Assembly (NCBI GenBank): GCA_005656395.1
Contig: SRSI01000050.1
Span: 3,348,001-3,412,000, forward strand
DNA: 64,000 nucleotides
Origin: Strongyloides papillosus
Lineage: Eukaryota; Nematoda; Chromadorea; Rhabditida; Strongyloididae
Direction of reading: 5' to 3'
Shown here: positions 1-12,386 of the stretch, in pieces
How positions within the stretch are numbered: position 1 is the first letter of the stretch
Layout of the letters: each line of letters starts with the position of its first letter
Program-made: the position numbers and the translations under genes
The notes under the pieces: model-generated
Told to the model about the DNA's origin: nothing
The model's input: the letters and a program-made list of their open reading frames with translations, nothing else
The model's database searches: none

Positions 1-154
1 AATAATAATCATCTGGCATACTAAAGTTTTCATAAGGCATATAATTCCAAGATTAATTTATAATAATCTTCATAAGACAGTCGTCTACAACCACCAACAC
101 ATAACATTTATCATATTTTTTTTTATCATAAAGTTACATGATATTAAAAAAAAT

Positions 155-1019
155 ATGGTAAACATTCTAAAAATTTGTTGTCAACAAAGAATATTGAATT
201 TTAATTTGTCTTATTCGAGAAAATACTCTACACGACTACTAAAAAATGCATCAATTTATTGTACCTCTACATCATCAGAAATATTAGATAAAAATCCTTC
301 AAGCTTAACATTTTTACGTAATGTTAGGACTTTTTCCAAGAATAAGGAGAAAAAAAGTAAATATAGTAACGACGAGGAAAATAAAAATGAGGAAAATAGA
401 GGGGAGGGAAAGGAAAATGTAGTGGATATTAAATTTAACCCTCCAAGATCGTTCTTAATCGGATACCTGGTTTTATCATCTTTTTTGTTTTTTGTTGTGT
501 ACTTGTACAAAGAAAGAACTACGCAATACACAGGTAAGTTATGTGGTATCATGTAATTAAATCCCGTAAATAGGTGAATATAGCTTGGAAAATTTTCTTC
601 AAAATTACCTGCCAACTGGAGAAGTAAGTTACGATATACTTTTTATTTTAATAAATTTCTAGGTTAAAAGAGTCCAAATTTTTCCAAAACTCAAAGGCAT
701 GATAGTTACCTTACAGGATGGTGCTATTATTAATGGTAAAACTGTCAAAAATGTGAACATAGCCTTCAAACTTGACTCCTCTAACAACGATCCAGATAAC
801 ATTATACGTAGAATACGCGAGAAGGAAGCAATTATGAATATCTCTGAATCTGAAAGAATTCCTGTAATAACAAATAGTGACACGGGATTATATCTAGCAT
901 CATGGGGTTTTATGATGGCATTAGTTTTACTGCCAATCGTTATGTTTTTCAAAATTAGGGGAAATATTCTAAAGAGAATGGCTCAGAAAGCGAAGGCTAA
1001 AAATGATAAAAAGCAATAA
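155..1019 (+). CDS. Stand-alone FtsH-extracellular-domain (paraplegin N-terminus-like) mitochondrial protein, no AAA/protease part
   Basis: Three exons, 155-533, 574-623 and 663-1019, joined by 40- and 39-bp GT-AG introns, give a 261-residue protein. The N-terminus is basic and Ser/Arg-rich, like a mitochondrial targeting sequence. A first membrane segment lies at about residues 99-118. A domain of about 90 residues follows, resembling the FtsH extracellular domain of m-AAA proteases (GEVKRVQIFP, then a conserved ERIPV near 208-212). A second membrane segment lies at about 217-238, and a short Lys-rich tail ends the protein. This is the layout of the paraplegin/AFG3L2 N-terminus, placing the domain in the mitochondrial intermembrane space by analogy. 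The AAA ATPase and HExxH peptidase parts are absent, and no further coding sequence follows for 3.5 kb. It could be an assembly partner or regulator of m-AAA protease, or a decayed copy; the open frame and intact splice sites favour a working gene. Family call is good; role is unknown. Confidence 0.75.
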
Positions 1020-4000
1020 GTACTTAATATTCTTTGAATAGGATGTTATTTTTAAAAATAAAATGAGTTTTGATGTAGTGCATATGATTAATTTATCAGG
1101 AAGATGTTATTAAATGTCTTTTCCGAGTGTGTTCTCGGATTAATTTCTTTGAAGATTATTAGAATAATTCCATTTGATTAATCAATTTGATATTCTTTTA
1201 CAGATATTTCGTTACTACACAGTGGTTCACCGTAAATATTTGATTCCACTAAGATAATTCATTAATCTAACGAAATTAAATTCTTCAATAACAATATTAA
1301 AGTCATTTTAAATAACATAACAACCAAAACTAATTGAAAACCAACTACAAAACATTAATTTAGTAATTGAAAACTTCTCCTGAAATTATTAGCCCACTCA
1401 CATAATTAAGAAGTACTTTTTTACTTGCAAAAAAGATAGTAAAAAAAGCCACAACATTTAATTTTAACAATTTTATGGAGATTGATGTTAACTATACATA
1501 TTTTGATTATGGAGCATTTTCATAACATTATCACTGTTTACAATACAAATATATTCCCGATTATAAGTATAATAAAGTAGTAAATATTAAACAAAATTAT
1601 TTCAAAATATCAAACTGATAAACATGTTTATGTGAACCTTCGGAAATTTGCATTATTAAACTTTTTAATTTGATAGAACTTCTCTTCGTCATCGGAAAGA
1701 TTTTATTTTTTAGAATTTTATAAATAACTTGTACTTGAAGAGATTTTATTGAAAAATGCTTTAAAAAGGTTTCTTGGAAGCTATTTATTCCTTCATAAAT
1801 GGTTTGACGTAATTATACTTCCTGTAGTGGTATAAGAAATGTTAAAATATGTGAAAATATTTCTTTCAATAGAGTCATTATAAATTAACATATAACCAAC
1901 TTTTCCATTAATCCTATTTATAATTTTGTCAATTAAAATTTTATGTAATAATTTTTACATTACTTTCCTGTGATATTTTTTCGTATGTGAGGCACAAGAA
2001 AGTGACAAAATGATAATAAAGAAATTTTCTTAATAAAATATACCATGAAAATTTAATTTATAATTTTGTAATGTAATTTTAAAAAATAAAGATCAAATAA
2101 TTTTGGTGCATATCAAAATAATGACTACTCTATCGTAAAAATTATCAAACTCCTTCGTCATTTATAAATTTACTATATTTTAATTTATTTTATTCTCGTG
2201 TAACAAAATTAAGTTTAAATTATTTATTGGTTTTGAATAAAATTATACAGGGTAACTACGTGGTATCGTGTGACTCCCCTGAAAAGTATTACTTTATTCC
2301 CCCATTTATTATTAAATTATTTATTTTACTAAATATTAGAAGTTTACTTGTGAGAGGGAGAAGAAAAAAAGATTGTCCTTTATTTGGTGACTCTTAGCAT
2401 TAATTTTATTACAATAAATGAATGATAAAGTGAAAAACCGTTTATTTAAATAGAAATATTAAATTAGAAATATGAAAAGTTTTGGTTGTAACTTTTTTAA
2501 TATGGTTATCAGATCAATCATTTTGACTGTTGTTAAATATATGATTTTATCAGAAATTAAAAGATTATCAATGAAAACTATCAAAATTCCTAGGAACAAT
2601 GAGATTGTTATATTTATCATTAACACTTCTCCTTATGTTTAGTAAAGTATAAACAAAAACATTGTTCTATATGAGAATAAGTTTAAGGTTAATATTCTCT
2701 GAAGATAAAAAATATGGTAACTTCTATTGAATTAAAATACATTTTCAATGGCTCTTTTCAAAGAAAAAAATAAATTCAAATAGTTCTCAGAAATAGTACA
2801 TTAAAAAAATAAAATACAATGATAAATATTTAAATAAGTAGTGTGATAAAAGGAACTCAAAATTAATTCAAGTTAAAAATCAGATTTTTCACCCCATATG
2901 AAATCTAGAAAATCACTCTTACAAAATCTATAATAATAATGGAAATTATTATATTTTATGTAAGTCATCTGGTTGCAAATTATTAATATCCCAAAGGGTG
3001 CATTTATTGTATTTTCAGATTTAGTAATAATCACTAATATAAAAAATATTATAAGACGGAGAATAAAATTATTTTAATAATACAAAAATAATTTTTTTTC
3101 AAAATAATCTGGTTTCAAGTTTTTTAACGTTCTTTTGACAATACATTTCAATATTTAACATATCCCTCACAGCGATACCGGCAAAAATTCTAATAATAAA
3201 AATAAGCAAAAAAAAAACAAAATTCCCATGGCACACGTGATGATACTTCTAGTTGTAATAACTTTCCTAATGAGTTTTAAATACAAAGCTTATTTAAGTG
3301 ATTGAAGGCACATACGCGCACACATAATTGATAAATGGTATTGAATTGAACTAAGTTGTTTCTTTGACACACAAAAAAAATCTCATAAATTTAACAAAGA
3401 TACTAGTTTTGATGTTTGAAGAACTATCTATAGTTTAACTTTACAAAAGAATAAAGTACTTTAAAATAAAAAATGATAATTAAAAATTAATTTTCCCTAA
3501 AAACTTTTATAAACAAGAATGTATTGACCAAAGTTATTTACAAAATCAAGATGAACATTTGTGTATGGTAGCTTCCATGAAATTAAATATTTAAAATAAA
3601 AATATAATAAATATTTTTTATGTGATGTTTTGTTTGATTAATGACCTTTTCCAAAAACAAATAACGTGGTGCAATGATAATCAAAGGTTACTTTTTAGTA
3701 TAAATTTAACAATTAAAAATATCGTCATATTAAATGTGTTTACTGAATGGTTAACTATTTAAACTGATAGTATTGTAAATGTCAACATGGGATATTTTTT
3801 ATTTCACTCAAATAAACATTCAAATTAAAAAAATGGTTTTTTAGAATTTTAATAAATGTTGTATTTATTTATAGTCAAATTTAATTACAAATTGTCTTTT
3901 ATTATTGTCATGAAATTGTATTCTAAAACACGTTTCAATTACTCATAACAACCAATTAAATATTTTAAAGGTTTTTTTTATCACTTTTAAGAAATTATCT

Positions 4001-4570
4001 TTTAAAAAATATAAAAATTTCTTGAATATTTAAATGTTCCTATAAATTATCTTTTTTTCTCTAAAAGGTTATCATTAATCAAATAAACCTCACATTAATA
4101 ATAGCTAAAAAACTTCCTCTTAAATCACTTACTTAAAAACTAGAATTCACAGTTTTTATTATTACATATATATTCATACAAATATTATATCTTCACAAAA
4201 AAAAGGATGGTTACAAAAATTTAGTACCTTCAAAAAAAATAAATTTCCTTACAAATAAACAAAATACATTAAAAAAGGTGAAAAAAAACGTTTTTAAATA
4301 TATTTTAATATTTAAACAATGTCAACTTATTTAATTTTTATTCTTTTACAAGAATTTTACAAAAAAATTATATAGTCTACAAGTTGAAGGTCAAGAGAAA
4401 TTGACGCTTTATAATGTCTTAAACAGTTTCATTTTAAATTAAATAAAATAATTTTCAAATTTTTATTATATTAATATTATATTTTAAAAGACCTTCAGAG
4501 TTTTTAATGCTTCCGGATAATAGTAAATATAGCACTTCTTTTTTTTAGTTTATTTGAATTAATCTGTCTA
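1020..4570. other. Gene-free AT-rich intergenic stretch
   Basis: About 3.5 kb with no convincing open frame, splice structure, tRNA-like sequence or long repeat on either strand. Homopolymer A/T runs are frequent. It may hold control elements for the secreted-protein gene downstream, but none can be named from sequence. Confidence 0.6.
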
Positions 4571-4595
4571 AATTTTTAGAGATTATTGCTACACA

Positions 4596-5477
4596 ATGAT
4601 GCTTAAGTCTATTTATTACTTATTAATGATTTTATATTTTCTAATTTTGGATGGCTCCTGTCAGATTTCACAGGGTATGCGTAGTAATAATAGGAGAATC
4701 CTTACGAGATCAAGAAGTTTTCAAGATATTATTCCAAAGAATATTCAATTTATACAGTCACCAGATCCTGTTCCTCAATTGAGAAATGTGAAAAAAGAAC
4801 CAGTAAAAATTACAAGTGATCAAGCTAGTAAGATGCTTGGGTTAAGTTTTCTAAGAGGACGAGTCTTGCCTCCTGGAACTATCATTCAAAGAAGAGGACA
4901 AAGCATAAAAGTTGTTTTACCAAAATTGGAGGTTCCCAATACATCAGCTAAATTACCAGTTCAACCAAAACTTATGCCCAATATGGTTCCAAGAAACAAT
5001 AGAAAAAATGGTCCTATTTCAATACAACAAGTACAAGGAACGTCTCCTATTAATGAAAGAGGATCATTACAACCAATTTTCAGAGGAGAAAGCGTTAATG
5101 TACCACAAATTCCAAGACCCAAAAATCTCAAGTTAGTAAATGCTAACAATTTCCAGCCAGTAAAAAAGACACAAGAAATACCAGATATTCCATCTCCCAG
5201 ACGTCAATTACTTCCCGTTAGTCCACCCCATAAAGCAATTTCAATACCACCATTAATCGTAAATCCAGTTTCTAATACTGATAATAATTTCATCCATACA
5301 AATGGAATTCAACCACCAGCACCAATAAACAAAATACCAGAAGGAAAACATATGGTTGGACCACCATCGGAGGTACCACCAAATGATTTTGTAGTAAGCG
5401 AATTAAATAACTCAAACAATTTCCTTGAAACCGCCAGAAGACTTGCATTAGCTCGTCGTCTTAGAACAGTTTTATAA
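4596..5477 (+). CDS. Secreted Pro/Asn-rich protein of unknown function
   Basis: A single-exon frame of 293 residues. The first 20 or so residues form a clear signal peptide (MMLKSIYYLLMILYFLIL) with likely cleavage around the GSC/QIS site. The mature part is basic, rich in Pro, Asn and Ile, low in Cys, and looks disordered, with scattered PxxP-type segments; no known domain was recognised. The start is supported by a splice-acceptor-like TTTTTAG ending at 4579, 16 bases before the ATG, suggesting a trans-spliced 5' end. An AATAAA at 5646-5651 would serve as poly(A) signal. It converges with WDR19, whose stop lies at 5701. It could be a cuticle, gland or neuropeptide-type precursor; nothing decides. 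Confidence 0.7.
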   Translation: MMLKSIYYLLMILYFLILDGSCQISQGMRSNNRRILTRSRSFQDIIPKNIQFIQSPDPVPQLRNVKKEPVKITSDQASKMLGLSFLRGRVLPPGTIIQRRGQSIKVVLPKLEVPNTSAKLPVQPKLMPNMVPRNNRKNGPISIQQVQGTSPINERGSLQPIFRGESVNVPQIPRPKNLKLVNANNFQPVKKTQEIPDIPSPRRQLLPVSPPHKAISIPPLIVNPVSNTDNNFIHTNGIQPPAPINKIPEGKHMVGPPSEVPPNDFVVSELNNSNNFLETARRLALARRLRTVL

Positions 5478-5645
5478 AAAACTTAAAAAAAACATTTTAA
5501 AGTATTCAATCTACAAAACGAAGATGTCATTCTCCAAACAAAAGTAAGTTATTACACTTTTTTTTCAAAAATTATTTTGAAAATCTCCATATATATTGTT
5601 TAAGTTTCATTATATCATATTTCCCATTGTAACATGATCTATGTA

Positions 5646-5651
5646 AATAAA
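5646..5651 (+). terminator. Poly(A) signal of the secreted Pro/Asn-rich gene
   Basis: AATAAA about 170 bases after the stop codon at 5477 and about 50 bases before the convergent WDR19 stop codon. Confidence 0.5.
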
Positions 5652-5700
5652 TTCTAAATACATCTACAGCAGTTTCAGTTAAATAAAAAAAAATAAGAAA

Positions 5701-8700
5701 TCAGTTCTCATTCCTAGTGTGAAATTCTAATTTAGATATATCATCAATAATCTCATAATTGCTAACATTACCACCACACATGGGGCAAATTTTGACAGAT
5801 AACTTGTTAAATTCAGATGCAAAAGCAGGAAATGTACAATTTTTGCAAATTGCTAAATCATCTTTTACTATGTGTCGTCCTGTAATTATACAGAAAGGAA
5901 GTGTCTGTTTACAAGAGAAACAAGTTAAGGAATACTCCTTGACAGGTTCATCACAGAAAGGACAATTACTATATTTTTCATCTACATCACCTTTGGAAGC
6001 ATTTTCTCTTTTTCGAGCAACTTGTTCGATCTTTTTTTTGTACTTATCGTCAATGAATTTCCTGTTCTCCGGTTTCATTAACTCGACCGCTGCATTGTAG
6101 GCCGTCTCGAAGAGCATTGCTTGAGCGCAAACAACGACTGTTGATGTTAAGATTTGTATTCTGTGGGATGGGAATTTTGAGATGTTTTGGAGGACTCTTA
6201 TTAGGAGACGACCCGCAATTTCCGGCCTTTTTGTTGCCATTAGTGGTTTGACTAAGAGATATGAATGAACTACAACTAAGGATTGTTTTATTGTATTTGG
6301 CATTTCAATATTATTCTTAAATAACTCCTGAGTCATCTGAAATAGGAGATCCCTAGCTACACGATAATTTCCCTTCAACTGTTCATTATCAGATATAATA
6401 ACAGCAACTTTCGCTGCCTCCTTATACTTTTTCATTGATATATAAAATTTAAATACTAATTTCGGATCTTTTGGTATACCACCATTATCTTCCATAAGAT
6501 GGTGCAATAATACATCTTGAAGTGATGCATCTTTACTTGCTGCAACACAATCTATTGCTATAAGTAAAGCATCATCTTTGTTATCTTTACGCATTAAATA
6601 TTCTATGGCTAGTGAGTAATTACCAGCTAAATAATAGAATTTTCCACATTTTGTATAGTTTTTTTTCTCCTGATAATATTCAGCCATTTGATGGAATTGG
6701 ACATTTGTTCCGTAACTTTCTAGGATTTCTTCATAAACAGGAATTAGGTTTTCAGTCTCTGCTAATTGGAAGGCTTCTTTGAAGCATTGTGAAAATACTA
6801 AGAATTGGATAGCTGATTTCTTATCATTAATAGAACAGAAGAACTTTGATACTAATTTAGCACCTTCAATACTTCTACTCTCTTTAACTAACTTAACGGC
6901 AGATTCTGGATCGTTAAGATGATCAAGATATACCCTCACAGCATTATCATAATCATGTCCTTTTAAATACCCTTCAACAGCATTTTGATACTTCCCTTCA
7001 TTCTCCATAACCTTTCCAAATTGTGAATGAATCTTCGGGGAACGTACATGTTTAAGGAGATCATTTACTTTCCCATAATTCTTTGTCTTCAAGGATACAG
7101 CAGCAGCACGGTCATAGAAATTACCTAATTCATAAAGATTAGCAGCTTCAAAATACTGTTTTTGTTGCTCCAATATCATTGCACACTCCTTTTTCAATGA
7201 TCTTATTGGAATTGATGATGCTAGTGCTATACCTTTTCTGAAATCTCCAGTCTTCAGGCTTGTCCTAGCAATACCACTATTACAGATTTCATTATGTTCA
7301 TATTGTTCCTCTGTTGTATCACTATTCTCTTCGAATAAACCCATTTCGTAGTATTTTAAGGCTTCTTTGTAATTACCCATGAATTCAAGTTGTTGAGCAT
7401 ATTCTTTTGAAATTATTGGTACATCATTTGGAGCTAAGCGATCGGCTAATGTTAGGGCTTTCTCCCAGTGAAGGAGATCTCTCCTCATGTCTAGTGCTTT
7501 TAGGGGAGTAGAACTTTTTAGGAATAATTCTTCTGCTTTATCAAACTCTCCTATTATTAATGATAGAGATGCTGATAGAAGCATTTTTTCTTCAACATAG
7601 AGTAGTTCTTCTAATGCCCAGACATATGCTACTTCTCCAATATGTTGGTATATTTTAAGACCTGGAAAATGAAGTAATAATTATTTTTGATTTCATAAAA
7701 CTACTATAAAGAAGCAATACAGGGTGTTTTACTTGTCAGAGAAAAAAAAGCAAATAACTCTGTAAGTAAGGCGAAAGTTCGAAACACTTTCTAGTCGGTT
7801 TGCTATGATAGATTTGTTATCCCTGTCTGAACAACGGTAACATACATATAAAAACATTATGTCGATACAACTTGAACTGAGCTCACAAACGACTATCTTT
7901 TTAACATTTTTTAAGATCAATCTTACCTATTTCAACATTCAAATCCTTCAAGACAGCCCTCCCAAAAGCGTGCCAGTGTTTCTTCGCATTCAACTTTTCA
8001 CACAACCTCCACGCATTACTCCATCTATAAAAATTTTATTATCAATGGCAAAAATTAATACATTAAAACCACAACAATTAAAAATCATTCATATATTTCC
8101 ATAAAAAGATAATACAAAACTGTAATAAAAATAGATTTATTCATAGAAATATTTTCCTATCAATTACTAACAATTCAAACAAACTCTTAACACAACTGTA
8201 TATACAAAAGTCATGTATTCACATCTATTATTCTAACTCCTTTCTTTGTACAAAAATAAGCAAGTTAACAAATAATAGCAAAACTAAATTAGGTGTTTAA
8301 ATAGAGGACATCAAAATAAAATAAATGATCTTTTTATGGGTGATTCATATATTTATTAAATTAGTAATTGTGTGATTCTAACATACATGAAAGATTAAGA
8401 AAATTTTTGTAAGATTACAAATTTTTATGATTTATTGTAATTTTCCTTAAAAATTATGTTTATTTATAATTTTATATTATTTTTATTTATTCTTATTAAT
8501 ATTAATTTATTGGTTGAAAGTGAAAGTAATGATTCGGTGAAGCCAAACAATACGTACTTTTTTGATTTGTACAATATCTATGTTTTGGAGCATTCAGCTA
8601 AAGATCTATGGAAATGTGACGATAAAGTCACAATATTTATTGAGAAAGAAATTTATGTGACATCTGCTACATGTTCTAAATCAAGTAATATTATTACCTT

Positions 8701-11544
8701 AACATGTGATGTATGTTTTACACTAATTACCCCCATTTTTTTACGAAAATTAATTACATTTTTAGAGCCATAAAGATGCCTATCAATTTGTCTGGTTACC
8801 TTCAAATACCATTAAAACATTTAAAATTCAAATGTCTGTTGGTAATGAATCATTCACTGGAACATTTGATGGGAACATGACGAATTTAATGTCACCACAA
8901 ATTGTGCTTATCAATCCTACTAATGTTAATGAAACTAAAACAGTCAACTCTACGGATATTGAGGATAATTCATTTAATGCATATATTGTTTTTATGATTG
9001 CTCCTACTAATACTATTTTAGATAAGTCACTGGTAAAATTAAGTTACATTAATGTTATTCTTGGGATCGTTATTGCTCTGGCAATCATAACTTCATTGGT
9101 TATATTAGGATTTACGATATGGAAGTTGGCACAAAACGTTTGTTGGAAAAAGAAGGAGCCTAGAGATAATGGGAAAACTAAAAAAAGAAGTACAAAAGTT
9201 CTGTATGACGATAACAATGCGTGGATTGATATAAATGAATTACCAAGTATAAAAAACCTAAGTACCTCCTGTGATAACTTCACAGAACCCAAAATGGATG
9301 GAAGAACAAGAGTTCGCCCTCAAAGTAGCATCCTAGAGAACAGATCAAAACTAAGGAACCACCAAAACTTAGTTACATTCAGACCAGAATTAGCCAATTC
9401 CATTTACCCAGCATAAAAATATATTACCACTCAAAACATACCTTTTCAACATCAATGTTTGTTCTAATATTTTCTCAATTTCAGCTGTACTTTTTTTATT
9501 CCACAACATGTCCATTTTGAAACTTTCTAATAAAACACTATTTATTTTACCTTTTGATGATAAACATGTAACAATCCCTTTATTAAGCATCAATGGTTTC
9601 ATTCCATATGGTATTTTTTGTGAGTTAATATATGTTAACTGGTACTCTGTTGATTCTTTTTTCTCGATTAAGTAAATAAAGAATGTGTAATCATCATAAG
9701 TTATAAAAGAATTTTTATCTATTGTAAAGTTTTCCCATAAACAATTTTTGAAGTTTACTTTTATTGATGTTGTTGAGTTGAAGGAGATTAGTTTGTTGTT
9801 TAATGGAGAGTAGAGGAATGTTTCCATTTTGTTGTCGTAGAAACATAGGCGTAAACCATCGTTTTCTGTTGATAACCATTTTATACCGGTGTTATGTTTA
9901 TATTCGTTAACAAATGCCCATTCCCTCAGTGAGAAATGTTTGATTTCATTGTATGTTGTGGTGTATATTAAGAATCTCTCTGACAAATCCATACATTCAA
10001 TCTTGAGATCATTCTCCTTTTTTATTCTTTTGACATTTGCTTCAAAGGAATCAGGAAATATCAAGGATTGATTCCTCTTATCATCGTAACCTGAATCAGA
10101 TAAAATCTTATTCAGTTGTAGTTTCCCTCCAGTTACCATAGCTGCAGCAAATTCATCGTTTATTTTTATACTGGTTATACTTGAAATATACTCAAATTCA
10201 GTTCTTAATTCTCCACCTTTTTTACTGTACGTATAAAACCATACACGATTATTCAAAACAACAGCAATAAATTTTGATGAGATAGCTATTAAATTAGGTT
10301 CAAATTTTATTTGAAATTTTGTTACCTCATCACCTGAAGCTCCACTAAAATGTAATGTTAATTCTGTTAATGATGATAAGGTAACTGAACAATCTTTACA
10401 TGCTGCACCAATAGTTGGTAACTTCAATAAATACGTAAGTAACATTCCATTATGGCCGGTGATAAAAACAAATTGTCCATCATAATTGGTACATGCCATT
10501 GCAGGGCCTTTAGAATCAAAATCTACCTCCAGAATATCTGTAACTTCACTTATATTATCAATAGATCGTATCTTTAAATGAGAATCACCAACTGATAACA
10601 ATTCATTTGTTGTTGTATTCAATGATACATACGATAACATTGTCTTGAACTCCTGAATAACATATAATTCCTGTCCTATTTCAGATGGCTGTGCTGAGAT
10701 ACAAACAATATACCCATTACTGAATCCAAGAAGTATACAACCATCAACAAACCACAAATATGATGCTATTTCACCGTATTTTTGTTGGAATTGCAAATTA
10801 ACAGGATTCTCAAAGTCATTAGAATTCAGTAATATTAAATTTTTACTCCCTATAATACCACTAATAAACAATTCCGTATCATGTTCATTAGCATCCTTCG
10901 GTTGACTTTCATCACGCAACTTCTTAAACCTATGTGCCTTTATCATCTCAGCAGGAGCATTACATATTAAACATGCTAAATTTTCACCATCCAAATTTGA
11001 GACTGATATTGAGGAGTCCTCTGAGGAGAGGACTAATAAATTATCTGATGTGAAACACCCACTAATTATAGCTCTTTGATGTTTACCTACTATTGGACTT
11101 TTTTTTGAAGTTTGATGGTCATATAAAATTAGGTTTCCTCTATTGTTACCGAGTGCCAATAATGATTGATCCTGTGACCAACATAAGAAGGTGGGATATT
11201 CTTTCGATCCCACACTACAATCTAATCTGTCTATCTTTTTTGAGGATAACTCCCATAATGTTAGGAACGGGCAGTCTACTGTTGTGATAGCAAGAATGTT
11301 ACCGAATCTATCCCATTCCATATTTTGTGTTGGTCTGGAAATGGTAGAAAAAATAATTACGTTAATTAGTGATTTAATCTTACCCATCTAAATCAAATTC
11401 ATCTATAACTTTACCAGCTTTATCGTATATTCTTATGAATGAATTAGTTCCAGCAACGGCTAAGTAGTTTCCTTCAGGTCTCCAACGGCATATTATCTCT
11501 CCGGTTCCATTTTCTTTTTCTGTTAACTTAAATATTGGTTTCAT
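5701..11544 (-). CDS. dyf-2: WDR19/IFT144, intraflagellar transport complex A subunit (dyf-2 ortholog)
   Basis: Four exons on the minus strand: 11384-11544, 9442-11334, 7927-8024 and 5701-7661, all with GT-AG junctions in matching phase, give 1,370 residues (human WDR19 is about 1,340). The protein acts in IFT-A, the retrograde transport complex of cilia; in C. elegans dyf-2 is needed for sensory cilium function. Residues 1 to about 650 form WD40 propellers, with family segments such as NRGNLILYDHQTSKK and NMEWDRFGN. The rest is a TPR-like helical array with strongly conserved stretches (KEYAQQLEF, FPSHRIQILTSTVV). The C-terminus has a zinc-ribbon-like set of Cys pairs (CPFC, CFSC, CKNC, CPMC). 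The ATG is preceded by a TTTTTATCAG acceptor at about 11571-11580. The 1,417-bp second intron holds another gene on the plus strand. Identification is firm. Confidence 0.95.
7662..7926 (-). other. WDR19 intron 3 with transposon-like end
   Basis: A 265-bp intron, longer and less AT-rich than most here. About 7721-7920 has a base composition unlike nearby introns. Near the intron 3' end the minus strand reads AACACCCTGTAT (7718-7729), a terminal motif seen at the ends of many animal DNA transposons and short elements. A long frame on the minus strand (7729-7920) shows no domain and is probably chance. No clear target duplication or inverted partner was found. Confidence 0.35.
8456..9416 (+). 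CDS. Type I membrane protein nested inside a WDR19 intron
   Basis: Exons 8456-8710 and 8766-9416 (55-bp intron, GTATGT...TTTTTAG, phase 0) give 301 residues. A signal peptide covers about residues 1-21 (MFIYNFILFLFILININLL). The outer part has several N-glycosylation sequons (NES, NMT, NET, NST) and a few Cys in the first exon. One membrane segment lies at about 182-204, followed by a basic WKKKEP stop-transfer and a cytoplasmic tail of about 95 residues rich in Asn, Lys and Arg. No known family was recognised. The whole gene sits within WDR19 intron 2 (8025-9441) on the opposite strand. Its stop codon lies 25 bases from WDR19 exon 2, so its 3' UTR probably runs antisense into that exon; an AATAAA occurs near 9680. 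Confidence 0.75.
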
Positions 11545-11570
11545 CTTAGTAAAGACCTTAATTCAGGTGA

Positions 11571-11580
11571 CTGATAAAAA
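11571..11580 (-). promoter_or_regulatory. Candidate trans-splice acceptor of WDR19
   Basis: TTTTTATCAG followed by 26 bases and the WDR19 ATG. No cis exon that could be spliced to it is visible before the rps-13 stop codon, which fits spliced-leader addition. Confidence 0.45.
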
Positions 11581-11723
11581 ATATTGAACCTTAAGTGTTG
11601 CCTAGTAACCAAATATTATGCGCTAAAAGTTAATTACCCTAATCAAAACTCTCAAGACAAATGATAATTAAAGAATTAATTAATTATTATAAAAAATAGA
11701 ACAAAAAGATTATAAAACAACAT

Positions 11724-11729
11724 TTTATT
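11724..11729 (-). terminator. Poly(A) signal of rps-13
   Basis: AATAAA on the minus strand, about 50 bases after the rps-13 stop codon and about 145 bases before the WDR19 acceptor. Confidence 0.55.
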
Positions 11730-11776
11730 TTCACAGAATCTGTTCAACTTAACAACAATCAAACATGAAAAACAAA

Positions 11777-12384
11777 TTATGAAACAAGAGCAGAAGCAGT
11801 ACTGGAGTCGTATTTCCAAGTTGGTGGGAGCTGTTTGGAAGTCTTGTAGTATCTGGCGAGACGGTGAATTCTAGATTCAACAAGAATAAGTCTGTATTTA
11901 GAGTCAATATCTTTACGTTGTCTCTCTAAATGTTTTCTGATGTTGACAGCCTTCTTAATCAAGTGGTAAAGATCTTCTGGGATCTCTGATGCCATACCCT
12001 AAAAATTAGTTATTAAAGAGATGTTTTGTTAGCAGTGTAATGAAATGAGGCAGTGACCAATTTTTCTTGAGGTAAAGTTTTCCACTTATTAGGTGTCATT
12101 TCAAAACCCCGTCTAAAAAACTAGTCTCTTTTTTGCTTTTTTTAACATACTTTAGCTTTTAAGATACGGACGATCTTGTTTCCGGTGATACGGCGGACTT
12201 GGGCAACTCCGTGGGAGTCACGAAGAACAACACCGATTTGGGATGGACGAAGACCCTTTCTGGCTAACTTGACGATGTGATCTTGGACCTCTTCGGAGGT
12301 AAGTTTCATCCATGATGGGACGGAACGACGATATGGGAGGGATGAACGGGAGTTACCCTTTCCTGGATTGTGCATACGGCCCAT
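11777..12384 (-). CDS. rps-13: Small ribosomal subunit protein S13 (uS15)
   Basis: Two exons, 12151-12384 and 11777-11998, separated by a 152-bp intron in phase 0, give 151 residues, the same length as human RPS13. The N-terminus [10 protein letters not shown], the central [10 protein letters not shown] and the C-terminal [13 protein letters not shown] and [11 protein letters not shown] are family signatures. It is part of the 40S subunit and binds 18S rRNA. The ATG lies 2 bases after a TTTTGTAG acceptor, so the mRNA probably begins with a spliced leader. It lies between a small ORF and WDR19 on the same strand with short gaps, suggesting one polycistronic unit. Base composition is higher in GC than neighbours, as expected for a highly expressed gene. 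Confidence 0.97.
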
Positions 12385-12386
12385 GA

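Noticed and set aside
256..615. 119-codon minus-strand frame
   Set aside because: Antisense to exons 1-2 of the FtsH-domain gene and crosses its intron.
155..1019. Bacterial FtsH contamination or transfer
   Set aside because: Two spliceosomal introns, AT composition like neighbours and a paraplegin-like layout fit a nuclear mitochondrial-protein gene.
5759..6100. 113-codon plus-strand frame
   Set aside because: Antisense to the conserved WDR19 C-terminal exon.
7729..7920. 63-codon minus-strand frame
   Set aside because: Lies wholly in a WDR19 intron with consistent splice sites around it; no domain.
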